Below, in pieces: positions 30,001-45,200 of a stretch of DNA of 64,000 bases. This stretch comes from Phallusia mammillata. Lineage: Eukaryota > Chordata > Ascidiacea > Phlebobranchia > Ascidiidae. The translations under genes were made by a program, and so were the position numbers. The notes below the pieces were generated by a model. It had not been told where the DNA came from, made no database searches, and saw nothing but the letters and a program-made list of their open reading frames with translations. The stretch lies in NCBI GenBank assembly GCA_003260075.1, contig QLIY01000107.1:177920-241919 (forward strand), read 5' to 3'. Each line of letters opens with the position of its first letter. The stretch's first letter is position 1.

Positions 30001-33000
30001 TTTTCTTTGTGACATGCTTATGATTTCTTACGGGCTAAGTTAAGTATTGCATTCAGCAATGTAATGCTGTTGTGTTTGATTGAATATAACGTTGTGTTAC
30101 AACTTAACTTTTGTAACAACAGAACAACGTCAAATCTTTTATTCAAAATTTCTGCAGATTGAACCATTTGACCGAGCTCACCTGGCTGGTTTGCATTTCA
30201 GTTCTGACTGCAAATCTATGTGGAGAACTTTACTAACTAATAAATACCTTTGTGATGAAAGATATTATCCTGCAAGTAAGATTTTACATTCGGATTTAGA
30301 ATTGATATATACCCCCCCCCCTTGTGATGAAAGATATTATCCTGCAAGTAAGATTTTACATTCGGATTTTGAAGTGATGTTTCCCACACCATACAAAAAT
30401 ATCCTTATTTATTTGTTTTCTCCTAATACGTTCTCAAACTAATTTCTTAGACAACCATGAAATTTTTCTCTGGCTATCTAAGTGGCCATCACTGCATTCT
30501 ACTTTTTTGAATTATGGCATAAAAACATCAAAGTTTTAGTACAGATAAATCTGATTTGTTGAACATGTAACGACTCATTTGCATTAAAACAATAACCAAG
30601 CTGAAAATAGCTTATCAATTAATTACAAAAACATGTCTAAATGGATATGTAAGTGACCAGATTTTTTGTATTGACAACTAAAAAACCAATAAGTCTGTTG
30701 CTTACTGTGTTTGTTTCATGACACCATACCCTTTGCATGTTTGGCTGATTGCTTAATTTGATTACCTGCAGGAAATCTGTTTGTGGTGAATGTGGATAAA
30801 ATGGTTCCTCCTCCTAAAAGTGCAACAAACTGTTCCAACCCAACGTTCAGTTCCAAAGTGTTTCCAAATGAGATGAAAATGCATCAAGCATGCGAGCTAC
30901 GAGGTAACATTTGCACGTGAATAGTAAAAACCCCGTTAATATATGCAATGCTAGTTTTATTTTAGCACTTTAGTGTTATTTCTGTTTTTATGTAAGAAAT
31001 CATGGTATGGCAGGCCTATTAAATGCATTGTACTAAATCTGATTTACTGGTCAATCTGGTGATTCCTTACTATGAAGCTGACAACAGTGCTTGTGGTCCG
31101 ACTTTGGCCAGGTCCTGCGTAGTTCAGTTGTAAGAACGTCCCGGAAAGACCCCTGTCATGGGTTAGAATCCCACCGCAGGCTAGATTTTTCTATCCTTTG
31201 CCTTGTCACATGGGAATGCTTGGTGACTGGCTTGATTCAGTATCAAGCCAGCAATGGGCCTGACATACTATTTTTTGAACAGTTTGCCATGATTACTGCT
31301 CTACATAAATGCTTCGCTGATCCCAGTTATGGATATATGTTCATCCTAACTTTGGCAAGACACAAACCACTGCTAAAGCAACTTATTTCAATATCATGCT
31401 AACGATGCCTTTAAAGTAAAATATATAAGCAAAATGTTGGGGATGGGCCGAAATTCCCCCCCCCCTTATGGATATATGTTCATCCTAACTTTGGCAAGAC
31501 ACAAACCACTGCTGAAGCAACTTATTTCAATGTCATGCTAACAACGCCTTTAAAGTAAAATATATAAGCAAAATGTTGGGGATGGGCTGAAATTGCAAAC
31601 GTTCTGTTTGGTCGAGCACCGAGCATCTCATGTTAATGCTCAGTGCTCGCCTCAGCACACTTGGTGCATTGTGATGTCACAAAAATTCCCAATTTCACTC
31701 TAGTTTGGAGCTTCCCGCAATCCCTTATGTAACCAGCGATGTATTAAACTGTACAGTACCCTGAAGTACATTTTTTTGTTCTTCGATACCTTTTCAAACA
31801 CAAGTTTAGTATCCCCCCCCCCGAGCATCTCACGTTAATGCCCGGTGCTTGCCTCAGCACACTTGGTGCATTGTGATGTCACAAAAGTTTCCAATTTCAC
31901 TCTAGTTTTGTAGCTTCCCAAAATCCCTTACATAACCAGCGATGTATTAAACTGTACAGGACCCAGAAGTGCATGTTTTTTGTTCTTCGATACCTTTTCA
32001 AACACAAGTTTAGTATGTTAGCTTCACATGAGTATGCTTATTTAATGCTCAGCTCAATTTGTGCAACTGCTGGGCCGAGCACCAAGCACAGAAAATGTGA
32101 AGCTCTGTACCGAGTACTCGGGTTCTGGCTCGGCTTGGCCCATCTCTACAAAACGTATCTTATTTAAACAAGATATGAGTAATCATTTCGTTTTCAAACT
32201 GGACATTATCACAAATTAATCCTTTTAGTAAAAAGCAATCCCGAAATTTTGAAGTGAAAACACTAAACCAGTTGCTGTATTTTTATTTTACAATACAAAT
32301 ACATTCTGCTCTTACAACCATTGTCAGTGCAGGAAAAACAAAAAATACACTGCTGATGTCTGTAATGCGAAATGCATTTGTTTTGTGAAACAATAAAATA
32401 CAGCGACTGATTTAATGTTTTTTACTTTAAAACTTCCTGCAGTCGTGAGTTAATGATAAATTAACAAAAATAATATTATTGGTTGGTTAGTTTAATCAAA
32501 ATTAGACTGTTTTATAAAAAAAAAACGCTTCTTACCTGCTTTTTACCTGTTTTTTTTATGAACCATTCTAATCTTCAACTGATCAAAAGCAAGAATCGTT
32601 CTTTTTACATTCTATTGTTCGCGGGAGATTTGTTAAACATCAAAACTGTTAAGCTAGTCTGATCAAGCACAGAATTTTTCCAGGTGGCCACTTTGCAACA
32701 TTGAGTGAAGTCAAAGTAGCTATATCAGATGGGTTTGTTGATGGATGTGTTTGTGCCCATGTTGCTGGCTCACCATCCCCCCCCCCATGGTAAAGACACA
32801 TCCTTGCACTGACCCTGCTAAACATACTGGTATAACCAGGGTGTTTTTTATACTTTTGCGCCTTTCACATTTTTAATCTCAGTCTAATTTAATATTTTGA
32901 ACGCCCCCCCCCCATATGGGGTTATGGTATTTGATGATCCTATTTGTAAGAATCTCACTGGTGCTACTCCAAACAAAGATGGGATTTTCACGTGTCCTGG

Positions 33001-33194
33001 AACCAGCAGTGGTTCAGCGTGGTGCTACAGGTTTAAGAAATGTTTATTATATACTATACTAAATTTATTTGTTTGTAATGGTAAAGACACATCCTTGCAC
33101 TGACCCTGCTAAACATACTGGTATACCCAAGGTGTTTTTTTATACTTTTGCGCCTTTCAGATTTTTAATCTCAGTCTAATTTAATATTTTGAAC

Positions 33195-33268
<74 letters not shown>

Positions 33269-36200
33269 ACGCTGTTTTCTGATGTTTCAGCTCAGGTTCA
33301 ACTCGAATCTTTTCAAAAAACTTTTTTATTGCATGGAATTAATGCATAAACTTTCATTTTGCCANCGACCATGGCAGATAAATTAGCAGGTGATATGCAA
33401 CTAAGTACAACACTGCACTTAAGTACTCGGTAATCGTACTCGGTACTCGGTATCGAAGGTATATACATGTGGTACTCGTACTCGGTATCCGTACTCGCTT
33501 CAAAACCTGGTATCGTCCCATCACTAATTTCCACCGAATACGCTGTTTTCTGATGTTTCAGCTCAGGTTCAACTCGAATCTTTTTAAAAAACTTTTTTAT
33601 TGCATGGAATTAATGCATAAACTTTCATTTCGCCAATACGAAACATCATAAATCAACTATTTGTGGTATCTATAAAATGCAAGTTACGTTGTCTGCAAAA
33701 TATTACAAGTTTAGTAAAGCTTCCGCATTGTGAAATTGATTTTGGTTTGTCAAAATTGAGGTAACTCCCATCAACAACACAAGGTTCAGTTGAAAACATC
33801 CATAAGAAAGGGGATTTTAGGTTGGTCTGATTCGACCGAAATTATTCGGCTTCATGGCTGAATATTTGGTTTCGGCGAACCTTTCTAGGCGGTTTCGGTG
33901 CATCACTAGCTAAAACCAAATATGTCATCCAGGGTATGCACAGACCCCGAGTTTAATACAATAGTTGTGGAGTGTTCAATTTGTGTCTATTGCAGAGGAG
34001 TGCCACATGCAAACTTGATCAATGGAGTCCAGCACTCCCCCTGGTGTGCAACCTTCTCGCTACTAGCTCCCGACAAAGTTGGACTGGAGGAACGAAGTTG
34101 CTTGTCTCCACATTTCTTTGTGTGCAAGAAAAGTTAGTAACTATTTGTGTTGTTATTTTATACAATTATAAAATCTCTTTCTGGCAAACTAAGTGCTATC
34201 ATATCAAAACATGGTATTGGTCAGTGATACAAAGTTTGTGCTATAGAATGTTTTAATTACCTTCCACTTTAGGGTAACCGCATTGTCCAGATACACTTGT
34301 ATTTTACCGATTTACTGTATATTTAAATACTGGTCAATGTCGTTGATCTTTAGTGTCCAACAGGTGTGCTGAATCATTAAACATTTTCAGGCCGGGGCAT
34401 TTCTCAATCACCTATTTTAGCTATAGGACAGTGATTATTAGCTTTTATAATCAACACTTAGGTTATTTTTAAGGCTTTCATCTTACTGTTTTACTTTTTC
34501 ACCTCTTCAGTTTTTATGTGTACATGTTTTTCTTGTAATACTACTTAATGGCAAGTTAAAAACTTTCATTTTAAAAATATAATTGATTAAAAAATCATAT
34601 ACATGCCTGTACTCTTCTAGTTGCACAGAGAAAACACTGCATTTTTTCTACTTAATTGAATCTCTAATCATTATTTTACAATGGCAGAAGCCGCAGTTGC
34701 TTGCAAAGCTCCCAGTTACCCTGTCAACAGCCACACCACACTTGAAGATTGGACCGAATTTGGGAAAGGGATTCACATCGAATGTAACGAAGGTCACAGT
34801 TTCTCAGCGGACCCCCTTGATGTGAAGTTCGTTTCCTTTTGTGTCAATTTTGCTGGAAATTATTCCTGGAGTCCTGTTCTGGATGGTTTAAATTGCACAA
34901 GTAAGGTCTTTTTTAACTCATACTGTATGTAACATTGATCTTGAGAAAAATAAAAAAGTAGAGAAATGTTTTTTGTGTGCTTGTTTTGTTTTGTTCTAAA
35001 ATTGTCTATTTATTTGCCTTAAACATGTATGCGAGCACTTTGGTATATTTTTTATTATTACATTTTGTAGAAATTTCTTAGCTGCAGCAGCTCTAGCATT
35101 CAAGGTTGTTTATTTATTTCAGTGTTTTATACTCCCAAAAATCTGTTGGTATAAAAATGCAACTTTGCTCTTGCCTTTATTTTGCATAGGCTGCACAAAC
35201 AATGACTGTACTATTATATACTATTTCTTGTGTGTTGTTCTATCCATGTAAGTTGGAAAAAATCAAATCACATTTAAATAAATCAAAGACCATGTTTTTT
35301 TTCCCGAAGGGTTTACTGAAATTGGTATCGTAAAATATGTCTTAAACCCATTTACTTGTTGTGCTAACAATGGTCATTGTGGCTTCTAAAATATAATACC
35401 ATCATTGTTGATCCATTGTTTGTTGTAGGACTCAGTTGTCCTGATCCTCCAGCTTTGAACCACTCAACTTCCATCACAAGCCCACCAGGCATATCAGCAG
35501 GCAACTTTTCATATTCTGATAGGATCACATACACCTGTGATGTCGGATATGGGATCGGTGGTAAAGTTGAAGCAAAAGTTGGTGTGTCGGTTTGTAGATC
35601 TGACCAAACTTGGCACCCACCACCAATAAAACTGGCTTGCTCTGGTAAGTTTTCTGGCTTTGAGAAGGCATACCTTGTGTGCCTTTTTGATGTTTTTAAT
35701 CCAGTTTTCAGGTGAATGGTTCTAGTACAGTGAGAATCAAATTGTGTGCTACCAGTACTACTGTAAATGATTTAATAGCACTTTGTAAAATTGTTTTTGT
35801 TAAGTTGTGTCAGATTCTAGGGTTTGCTGGTTTGCATGGTAACACTCTTTTTAAGCTTACTTGTTATGGAATGCATTCTCACCTAACACACTACATTTAA
35901 AAACTTTATGTTTTGGGAACATCTGCTCTTTTTTATGTAATGATATTGTTTTTTTCTTCTTATAGTATCAAGGCTGTGCCACTGAATTTAATAGATTTTG
36001 CATTTTTTAAATACAGTGAACCTCAATCTGGTCTTGATGGAAACAAAAAAAATGACCGGATTAGTTATTCAGCTTAACCAATGTCCATTAGTTAAAATCA
36101 TTATCACATTATAAATCATTTGTGCCTTAATATTTGTCTGAATTAGGCAAAGAACCAATTAACCAAGTCAGGTTTACCTTGTGTTTTATTGTGGTTGGAT

Positions 36201-39200
36201 TATTGTAGTTGCTTTTGTTTAAACCCTTATTATAGCAACTTCATTCATCTGTTTACAGTGGTTCGATGTGCTCGACCTCCTCGGATTGCAAACAGCAAAA
36301 CAGATTATGATCCAGTGAGTCAATCACTCAACTACTTGTGCATGGATGGTTACTGGATATCGAGGGGCTCCTACAATGTGTCAGGGTTTGTTTGTAATGC
36401 GACTGGATACTGGAATCCTAATCCACTCACCTCTGTTGCTTGTGTTGGTAAGATTGTAGACAATTACTTTTTGATGCTGTTTAAATTGTACCGTGTTTTT
36501 TAATGGAGGGTAAAAAGCAAAGTTTTGAAATCTTTTGTTTTAGCAAAAGGAATTTGAGTTTTTTGTGTTTGTGCATAAAAAGTGAGTTAGTATTTGTATT
36601 GTTTGCTAGTAATGCAAGGTTTGTGTGGTAGTACATTTTAATTGCCTTCCACTTGAGAGGAAAACAGCATTACCCGGATACAGTTACTTGTATTTTAACT
36701 TTTTACAGTATAGATACTGGTCAATTTCACTGATCTTTATTGCCTAACACAAACATGTGTGTGCTAATTTGTTAAGCATTTAAGATGGTATTTTTTTAAT
36801 GTCCATGTTTCAGAACTTTGCCTCTTATCCACTCAGAAACACTGTGTGATGTAGCTGTATGTGAACATGTTTCAATATTAATTTGTTATGACTGAGATTA
36901 AATGTTTAGCACTTACATGTCGACCTCCAGCAATCCCACCAAATGCAGAAAAAATCACAGTCACGAGTTACAGGTTTGTGTTTTACCTTGTTGTGTGACT
37001 AAATTATCTTTTTACAAATTTGTTGTCCCCCCCCCCCCCACCAAATGCAGAAAAAATCACAGTCACGAGTTACAGGTTTGTGTTAAAACTTGTTGTGTGA
37101 CTAAATTATCTTTTTACAAATTTGTTGGTCAACTGGTGTGAGGCTAAATGGAATACTAGTTGTTTTTTAAGAACTTATAGTTTTGCTGTTGCTTCGCCCA
37201 TCAGAACAGTGGGCTTCTTCATAGATATTTGCAAATACAGATGCGAAGGCACACGATAAATCGATATATCATTTTTCAGTACAGTTTGTGTTTTGATTCT
37301 AAAGCAGAATCGCTGCTGCTTTCTCATTATTATTGTTCCAAAAGTGTTTTCTTTCTCTTCAACAGATACCTGGCCAATCTTACTATTCACTGCTCTATTG
37401 GTTTCTCTATTGTACCTGAAGATCTCCGCATCATGTGCAGCAGATATGGGGACTGGGCACCTTCACCGGACAACTGGTGGTGCAAGAGTAAGACAACACT
37501 TTGCATTGGTCTTAATTATTTGCTTGGTTTTTTGTTAACTGTTTTTTTTTCATCACTTGGTTTTCGACCCTAATCTGTTAAGCTAAACATGTATTGTAGG
37601 AGAAAGTTTTGATGCAATGTTTAAAAGTTTCAAGACATTGGTTTACCAAAAACCTTTTTAAAATAATGACAAAATTTTAAAAAAGGATTTTTTTGCATGT
37701 GTTTTTGAAATCGTTATTGTCTGAACATTTTTGGGAGTCTTTTAATTTTTAGGTATACCGATAATGCTTGTCTTAACATACTTGTAATCTGACATTTTTT
37801 CCTTAAAAAAATAGCCTCAGTTGATACAATACCCTCATTTAAACCAGATTCGGTTAATCTGGATCTTCACCTAATTCGGAGATTTTTGTTTTTGTCCAAA
37901 CAGGTTGCTTTTACCAAGGTTTTAAATTTATTTCTTGTGTTTATTATGGGTCCCCTTCTATGAAAGNTCACCGCAACATTTGTTTACCGTAAATCCGCAC
38001 AAACATGCGTGTGGGGACCCATTAGTTTTTGTTTACAAAAACAATCATATGTGTAGATCAAATGATGTGTATAGTAAATTGGTAAATATCGTATAGAATA
38101 TATAAAATGGAAGTATATCAAAAAGCCACCCTTCTAGTTTTGTTTATTTTTGTTTGTCAGCTTGACTTCCTGTGTTCTTCTTGCAGACGTTACCTGTCCA
38201 GACCCGATTGCTCCTGGAGAAAATGCTGCACTCGATTCCAAACCTCAACTGGAATATTTATACCTGGACACACTGCAATACAAATGCACTAAAAAAGGTA
38301 TGTTGGGAACCACACAACCTACTACATGACTTGGCCCTGACTTTTAACTTGGTTTTCAAACCATGACCTTTGAAAGCCGAGTTGCAATGTGAAAACTGTT
38401 TAAATTAGTGCAATGGTTGTCAACTTTTATTGACAAATACCAACATAACAATTTAATCCTTCTCATTCCTTCTCAATATACTCTGTAGTAGATGCTAAAC
38501 CATACAATATGATTTAAAATTGGGCATTTTCCAACTCTACAAGACATTTTTCCAGGGCTAAAGTGTCAATATTTACAAACCATATGTAAAAGTTAAATTA
38601 AATTGCTCCCCTCATGTTTTACAAATTCCCCCCTGGTTTCGAATCACTGGATTAGTGGTTTTTGACTGTTTTCATTATGGTTACCCCTGAGAATGTTTGT
38701 TGAGTTCTGGTGTAACATTTTCTTGTGCAATTGCTTATGCAGGATACGGTTTGAGAAGAGCTTTCCTGCTGTACAGTGCAAAGCAGGTTGGATGTTTGAC
38801 TGTGAGTCGGGGGGGGGGGGACAATCTACTACATGACTTTGGCCAGACTTTCAACCTGGTTTTTAATACTGTTAATTATTAATAGGTTTATTTCATTTAT
38901 CTATGTTATTAATTTGTTTGCAGATACTTGATGTTTTATATTATATCTAGAATTATGGTTTGTATTTCAAACTACCATGTTGGCATACTTAACAAGAATA
39001 TGTGATTAACTGGAAGTGTCTGTACTAGAATCTTCATTTAATAAACCATGACCTTTAAAAACGGAGTTGTAATTTTTTGAACTGCTTGGATTAGTGATTC
39101 TGGAGTTTCAATGTTGGCCTGTGAAATTGCTTATGCAGGATACGGTTTGAGAAGAGCTTTTCTGCTGTACAGTGCAAAGCAGGTTGGATGTTTGACTGTG

Positions 39201-42200
39201 AGTCGAACTGGAATCATTTCCATCTCATCTCGGTGTCAAGCTGAGGCTGCAGCTGACACTTGGATGTGGGAATGGGAGAACCACATTAAGTCGGCTTATA
39301 CTTGGGTATGGGATTGCTTGTTTCTTTTGGGTCAAACCTTAAGATTTAACTTTGAGTTCAAGTGCATTGTGCCTTCAACTATTTTTCGCTCCATAACATT
39401 TTACTGTTACGCAGCTATTTGCGGCTTGGTGGTTGTTTTCGTGCAATTGTGTCGCTATGTTTATTTTTCACCAAGCTCTACTAAAGCATTGTTTTCGAAA
39501 AGTGACTGTTTGTAATATTTCTCTGCAGACATGCCTTGCTCATTCAGGACCTGATGTCATAATGCAACGATGCAACTTGGCTAATACCAAGTAAGTAAAA
39601 GTGTAATAGTAAACATTTGTATTTCGGCAATCTATTCATCCTTCCTATCCTTTTCTCTATGTTACAGCCAACAATGGAATTGCCCCTTTCTAGGTGGAAA
39701 TGAGTTTTTATTGAAGGCAAAAAATTCTAACACATTTTTGAGGTATTTTAGTTTATAATTTTTGTACAGATGATTTTGGACAATTGGAACTTGAATTGTC
39801 TTAGGTATTTGTTGTGGTTGACTAAAAAATATTCTCTGATTTAGTTTGAGATTTTGTATGTAATAAAACAAAGTTGTGGGGGGGGGGTGCATTCTAATAC
39901 ATTTCTGAGGTATTTTAGTTGAAAGTTTGTAATTGTTGTACAAATGATTCTGGATAATTGCAACTTAAATTAAAAAATTCCCAAAATTATTTTGTTCAGT
40001 TCTGCCAACGTAACTGGTGAAGTTCACATGAGTAAAACTATTCAAACATCGGCATCATGGATGGCTGAAGGGGGGGGGGGTAAAACTGTAATAGTGAACA
40101 TTTGTTATTTTGGCAATCTGTTCATCTCTTCTCTATGTTACAGCCAACAATGGAATTGCCCCTTTCTAGGTGGAAATGAGTTTTTATTGAAGGCAAAAAA
40201 TTCTAACACATTTTTGAGGTATTTTAGTTTATAATTTTTGTACAGATGATTTTGGACAATTGGAACTTGAATTGTCTTAGGTATTTGTTGTGGTTGACTA
40301 AAAAATATTCTCTGATTTAGTTTGAGATTTTGTATGTAATAAAACAAAGTTGTCCCCCAAAAAATCATGTTGCAACCAGCTTTGGTATTTTTGGCTTTTT
40401 ACATTTAATAGTTTGTTTAGTATTGCATTTTTATCAACATTCACTAGAAAAGCATCGAGCTAATACAAGATAAGCACCCGTAATGTACACTATTTCGGCC
40501 TGTAGGGTTTCATCAGTGCAACTGGTGACAAGAGATCAGACATATGAGCCAAAGTAGTCACTTTACGGCATTACAGTTTGTCAGAGGAAGCAAGCTGAAA
40601 AAGGGCTGATCCCTCGTCACCAGCTACACTGATGAAACCTTTTAGGTCGAAACAGTGCGCACTGTCTGCAGCTTATTAGAATTCCCCTTGGTGTGTACTG
40701 TTTACATAGAACTTTATTCTCTTCTCATAAGTTGTTTTGTTCAGTTCTGCAAACGTAACTGGTGAAGTTCACATGAGTAAAACTATTCAAACATCAACAT
40801 CATGGATGGCTGAAGTCAGATCACAACGAAGTGTTTGTACAATGCAAAGTAAGGGGATTTTGTCAATGATAATTTATTCTTACGAAATGGGGTAAAAATC
40901 AATGCTCTTCAGCTATTTTCCTGTAGGGCTCTTTTTAGAGCTCATGCTGGTATTTGAAGTACCCTTGTGATTAATTTAGGACTTGGTTTCAGGTATTTGA
41001 TAAAAACTTAGTGTTGGAAAAACTGGAATAGGAAATGTAAAATGACATTTTTAGGAGAACAATAATATGCAATTGTCTTAATTAATGTGACTTCGTCCCT
41101 TGAAAATAAACTTTCTTACTTTTATTTGGGCCTTACAGTTGAATAATGAGTTGTGTGCTAACCTTATTTCAAAGCAGAAATATATATTTTGTATGTCAAT
41201 GTCTATGATGACTTAAAAAAACGATACAATACTTACAGCTCGGTATGAATCCATGCAGTCAGTTTGTACAAGATACAAGCGATGGAACCCATCTCCACCA
41301 TTGTTGAAATGCACAATCCAACATTGTCCTAATCTTACTGCTATTCCTGGGACTGTGCTTACTATATGTAAGTTTTTGCTTTTAGTTAAATTGTATGGTC
41401 GTGGTTATTGAACCAAACATTCAAACACTACATGTAATTAATAAGCTGTAATAACATGAATACAACAATGCTTGTTGTGAAGAAATATTCTAATGCAAAT
41501 TTGCAATGATGAGTATTAAAATGTTGTTATGGGTTCTCTTTCGTGAAGTTTTTTTGTTGTTATTTCTGTGTTTGGTTTCAAATAAAACATGTATTTTGTG
41601 TTTGTTTCTACCTGTTTTTTCCACACTTTCTGCACCTAAGTTTGGAGCTTTTTACTTTAGGGTTGCAAACTCTATGCATTTTATGCTTACTCCGAGTGAA
41701 GTTTTTGTTGTTTTTAGCTAAAAAGGTACCTGTGTATGAAACTGACGCCACATACAAATGTAAGGATGGATTCTGGTTGAAACCAGGATTAGTTGAAGCT
41801 CATTTGACTTGCGACGAAACTGGAAACTGGCATCCACCTGTTGGGGCAGTCCGATGTACAGGTTTGTAGTCGTCATGTTTTCTACACAAAAATGTCTATT
41901 TTGTATGCAAAAATTGTAGGTTTCTTTGTTAACAAACTAGTTATTCTCTGTTTTACAGATTGTATTTTTTCAGTCATTTTTTAATGCATTTGATGATTTA
42001 ATGTTGTTTGTCCTCATTGCTTTGTTTGTTTTTTATTTTAAAATTATCCCAATTTATCAAGTGTTTTGGTATTTTAATTTACACTGCTCTCTAATCAACT
42101 GCTTTAGTTTTTGCAGCTTGTACTTTTTTGCAAAATATATTAGCATGTATTTGAATCTTTGGGGGGGGGGATATTTAATTTTAAACTGTAGTACATTTGT

Positions 42201-45200
42201 TGCAGAGTTATCATGCAGTGCTCCCTATCCGGTTCAACGGACAACCCAGACTGGATTATTATGGACATATAACAGTAAAGTTTTATACACCTGTTTTGCA
42301 GGTAACATTAAACGAAATTTTATGGACAGTCCACCCCAACAAATTTTATTGCAATTTTTTCAAATATAAGAAACTTAAAGGTCAATGAGGACTAGATGAA
42401 ATATTGCGCATACTAGGAATGGGCCTAGCCAGAAACCCGAGTACTCGGTACCGAGCATCTCTGTTTTTGATGCTGGGTGCTCGGCAGAGCAGTTGCACAA
42501 GCTGACCTGAGCATTAATTTTGCATATTATGTCCATGTATACAAAACTAGTGTTCGAAAAGGTATCCAAGAACAAAAATCACTGTTTTATTAAATGCATC
42601 ATGTTGTGGAAAACGTACATTTCTGGGGTCTGTACAACTTAACACACCGCTGGTGACGTAAGGGACCTTGGAAAGCTACAAAACTGCTTGGAATTAAGAA
42701 TGTTTGTAACATCACAATGCACCGAACGCGACATAGCACCAAGCATTAACTTGAGAAGCTCTGTGCTCGACCAAACAGAACATTCACAGTTTTGGCCCAT
42801 TCCTAACACATACCATATCTGACCTGTTAATCGATATTCGGTGACCTATATCATATTGAAATACTTTTACCCTGGGAAATATTGCTTTAAGGACGTTAGG
42901 GAAGAGTTGCAAGAGGGGGGGGGGGAAGAGTTGCAAGACTTATAAACCTAAAGTGGCTTTGGGATGTACAATACTTTCAACTTAAAAATATGTACAAGAT
43001 CTAATACTAAAATGGTATGAATCCAACTCATATTACAATATGTTCTATTATTTATTTAACAATTTGAAGTACTGTCGAAAGCTAAAAGAAACCATAGTAA
43101 CAGCTAGGGATGGTCCAAAATTGCAAAATATTTTGTTTAGTCGAACACCAATCATTTCAGGGGGGGGGGAGTTTTATACACCTGTTTTCCAGGTAAAGCA
43201 AACCGAAATTTTAATGCCCTGTTCATGGACAGTCCACCACAACAAAATTTTATGGCAATTGTTTCATGTGTAAAAAGGGACGGATGAAATATTTTGCACA
43301 TATCATATCTGACCTATTGGTCGTTGTCCGGTGACCAATATTATTTTGCAATTTAAAACTTTTTTACAATGGGAAAAAAATGGTATAAGGACGATTCGGA
43401 AGAGTTACATTACTTTCAAACCCAAAAGGATTTTGGGACAAACAATACTTTTAACTTAAAAATATGTACAGGATTGTATACTAAAACAGTACGAATCTAA
43501 CTCATATTACAATATGTTCCATTGTTAATGAAACAATTTGAAGTACCATAGAAAACTAAAAGAAACCATAATAAGAGCTAGCAACGGGCCAAAACTGCAA
43601 AAAGTATGTTTGGTTGAACACACAGCATCCCAGGTTAATGCTGGTGCTTGGTAATTGTGATGGTGTATTAAGTTGTACAGGCCCCAGAAGTACATGTTTT
43701 TTCACCCACTAATGCATTAAAAAAGTCATTTTTGTTCTTTGGTGCCCTTTCAAACACTAGTGTCATATGTTAGCAAGGCGTGAATATGCAAATTAAATGT
43801 TCGCATCATTTTGTGGAACTGCCCCACTGACTACCCATCTTTAAAAACAGAGATCCCATGTACCGAGTACTTGGGTTCTGACTCGATTCGGCCCATCCCT
43901 AGTAAGAGCTTTATGTGACCATGCTTTGGTCATTACCTCCTTCCTTGGTGTTAATCTTAAGGCCAGCAAATTTTTTCTAAAATTGTTTTTTTTCCGGTTT
44001 ATAAGATGACTGGTGTTTTTTTTCTTCCAGGTTTTAGGATGGCTGGTGATGTTGCCCAAAAAGGGGGGGGGGGTGATTTTTGTTCTTTGACACCCTTTCA
44101 AACACTAGTCGGTTATTTTACCTTTCTAGTTTGTTTTGTCAGCAGGGCATGAACATGCAAATTTAACGGTCAGGTCAGTTTGTGCAACTGAGCATCAAAA
44201 ACAACGATGCTCGGTACCGAATACTTGGGTTCTGACTCCATTCGGCCCATCCTTAGTAAGAGCTTTATGTGGCCATGTTTTGGTCATTACCTCTATACTT
44301 GGTGTTAATCTTAACTCCTGCAAAATTTCTGATTTTTTTTATAAGTTTATAAGATAGCTGGTGAGTTTTTTTTCTTCCAGGTTTTAGGATGGCTGGTGAT
44401 GTTGCCCAAAAAAATGTCACTTGTGGAGCAAAAGCAAAATGGGAACCAGATCCTGAAGACTTTCTTTGTCAGCGTAAGTCACTTGTATAAGTTACATGTA
44501 ATAACTCAGTGGTCCTCAATCGGGGATAAATTTAAAACCTTCAGGGTAGGAGTTTTCTCTAATTTGTACATGTGCTTTGTAAATGGCATAGGGAATTTAA
44601 CCTGTGAAGTTGATAAACGAACAAAAGTTTAAATGATCGCTGTATGGTTAAGCACCTACTACGTAGTCTATTGGGGAGAAATGAAAATGTTTTGAATTGT
44701 TAAGGGAGGAATTCTTCGATATAGATTGGGAACCATTGCAGACTGATTATGAACTAAGTGTTAATGTTTTTCAGCTCTTCGATGTCCTGATCCTGGTCCA
44801 GTTCCAATGGCAACTTATCATCTAGCTGATGCAGATGTGGCTTACCAGGCTACTGTCGAGTATGTTTTGGATATCGAATATTTTTGTTTACCTATTGACC
44901 ATAAGATTTAGATAAAAATTCACTGGGGCAGTTGTGATTTGCTGTCAGCCCAAATGTATCAGATGATTTTTGGTTAAGTGGGGGCTTCTCAACTTTATTA
45001 CCTCGCTTCTCATCAGTGTAATCTGATACATTGTATGACTAAGTTCTTAGGTGTGAGTTAAATTATACCCAAATGGGCAGAACCTCCCAGATTGATAAGC
45101 CCTTGGCTATGCTGATTCACAATGTGTGCTTGAGTTAACTAGGTTTCAAAGCGTTTTAAACACACATTACTATGCTTTGAAAGTGTGGTAATAGGGTTTT

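Noticed and set aside
33189-33386. Proline-rich open frame
   Set aside because: It is a translation of the 70-base C run and its flanks.
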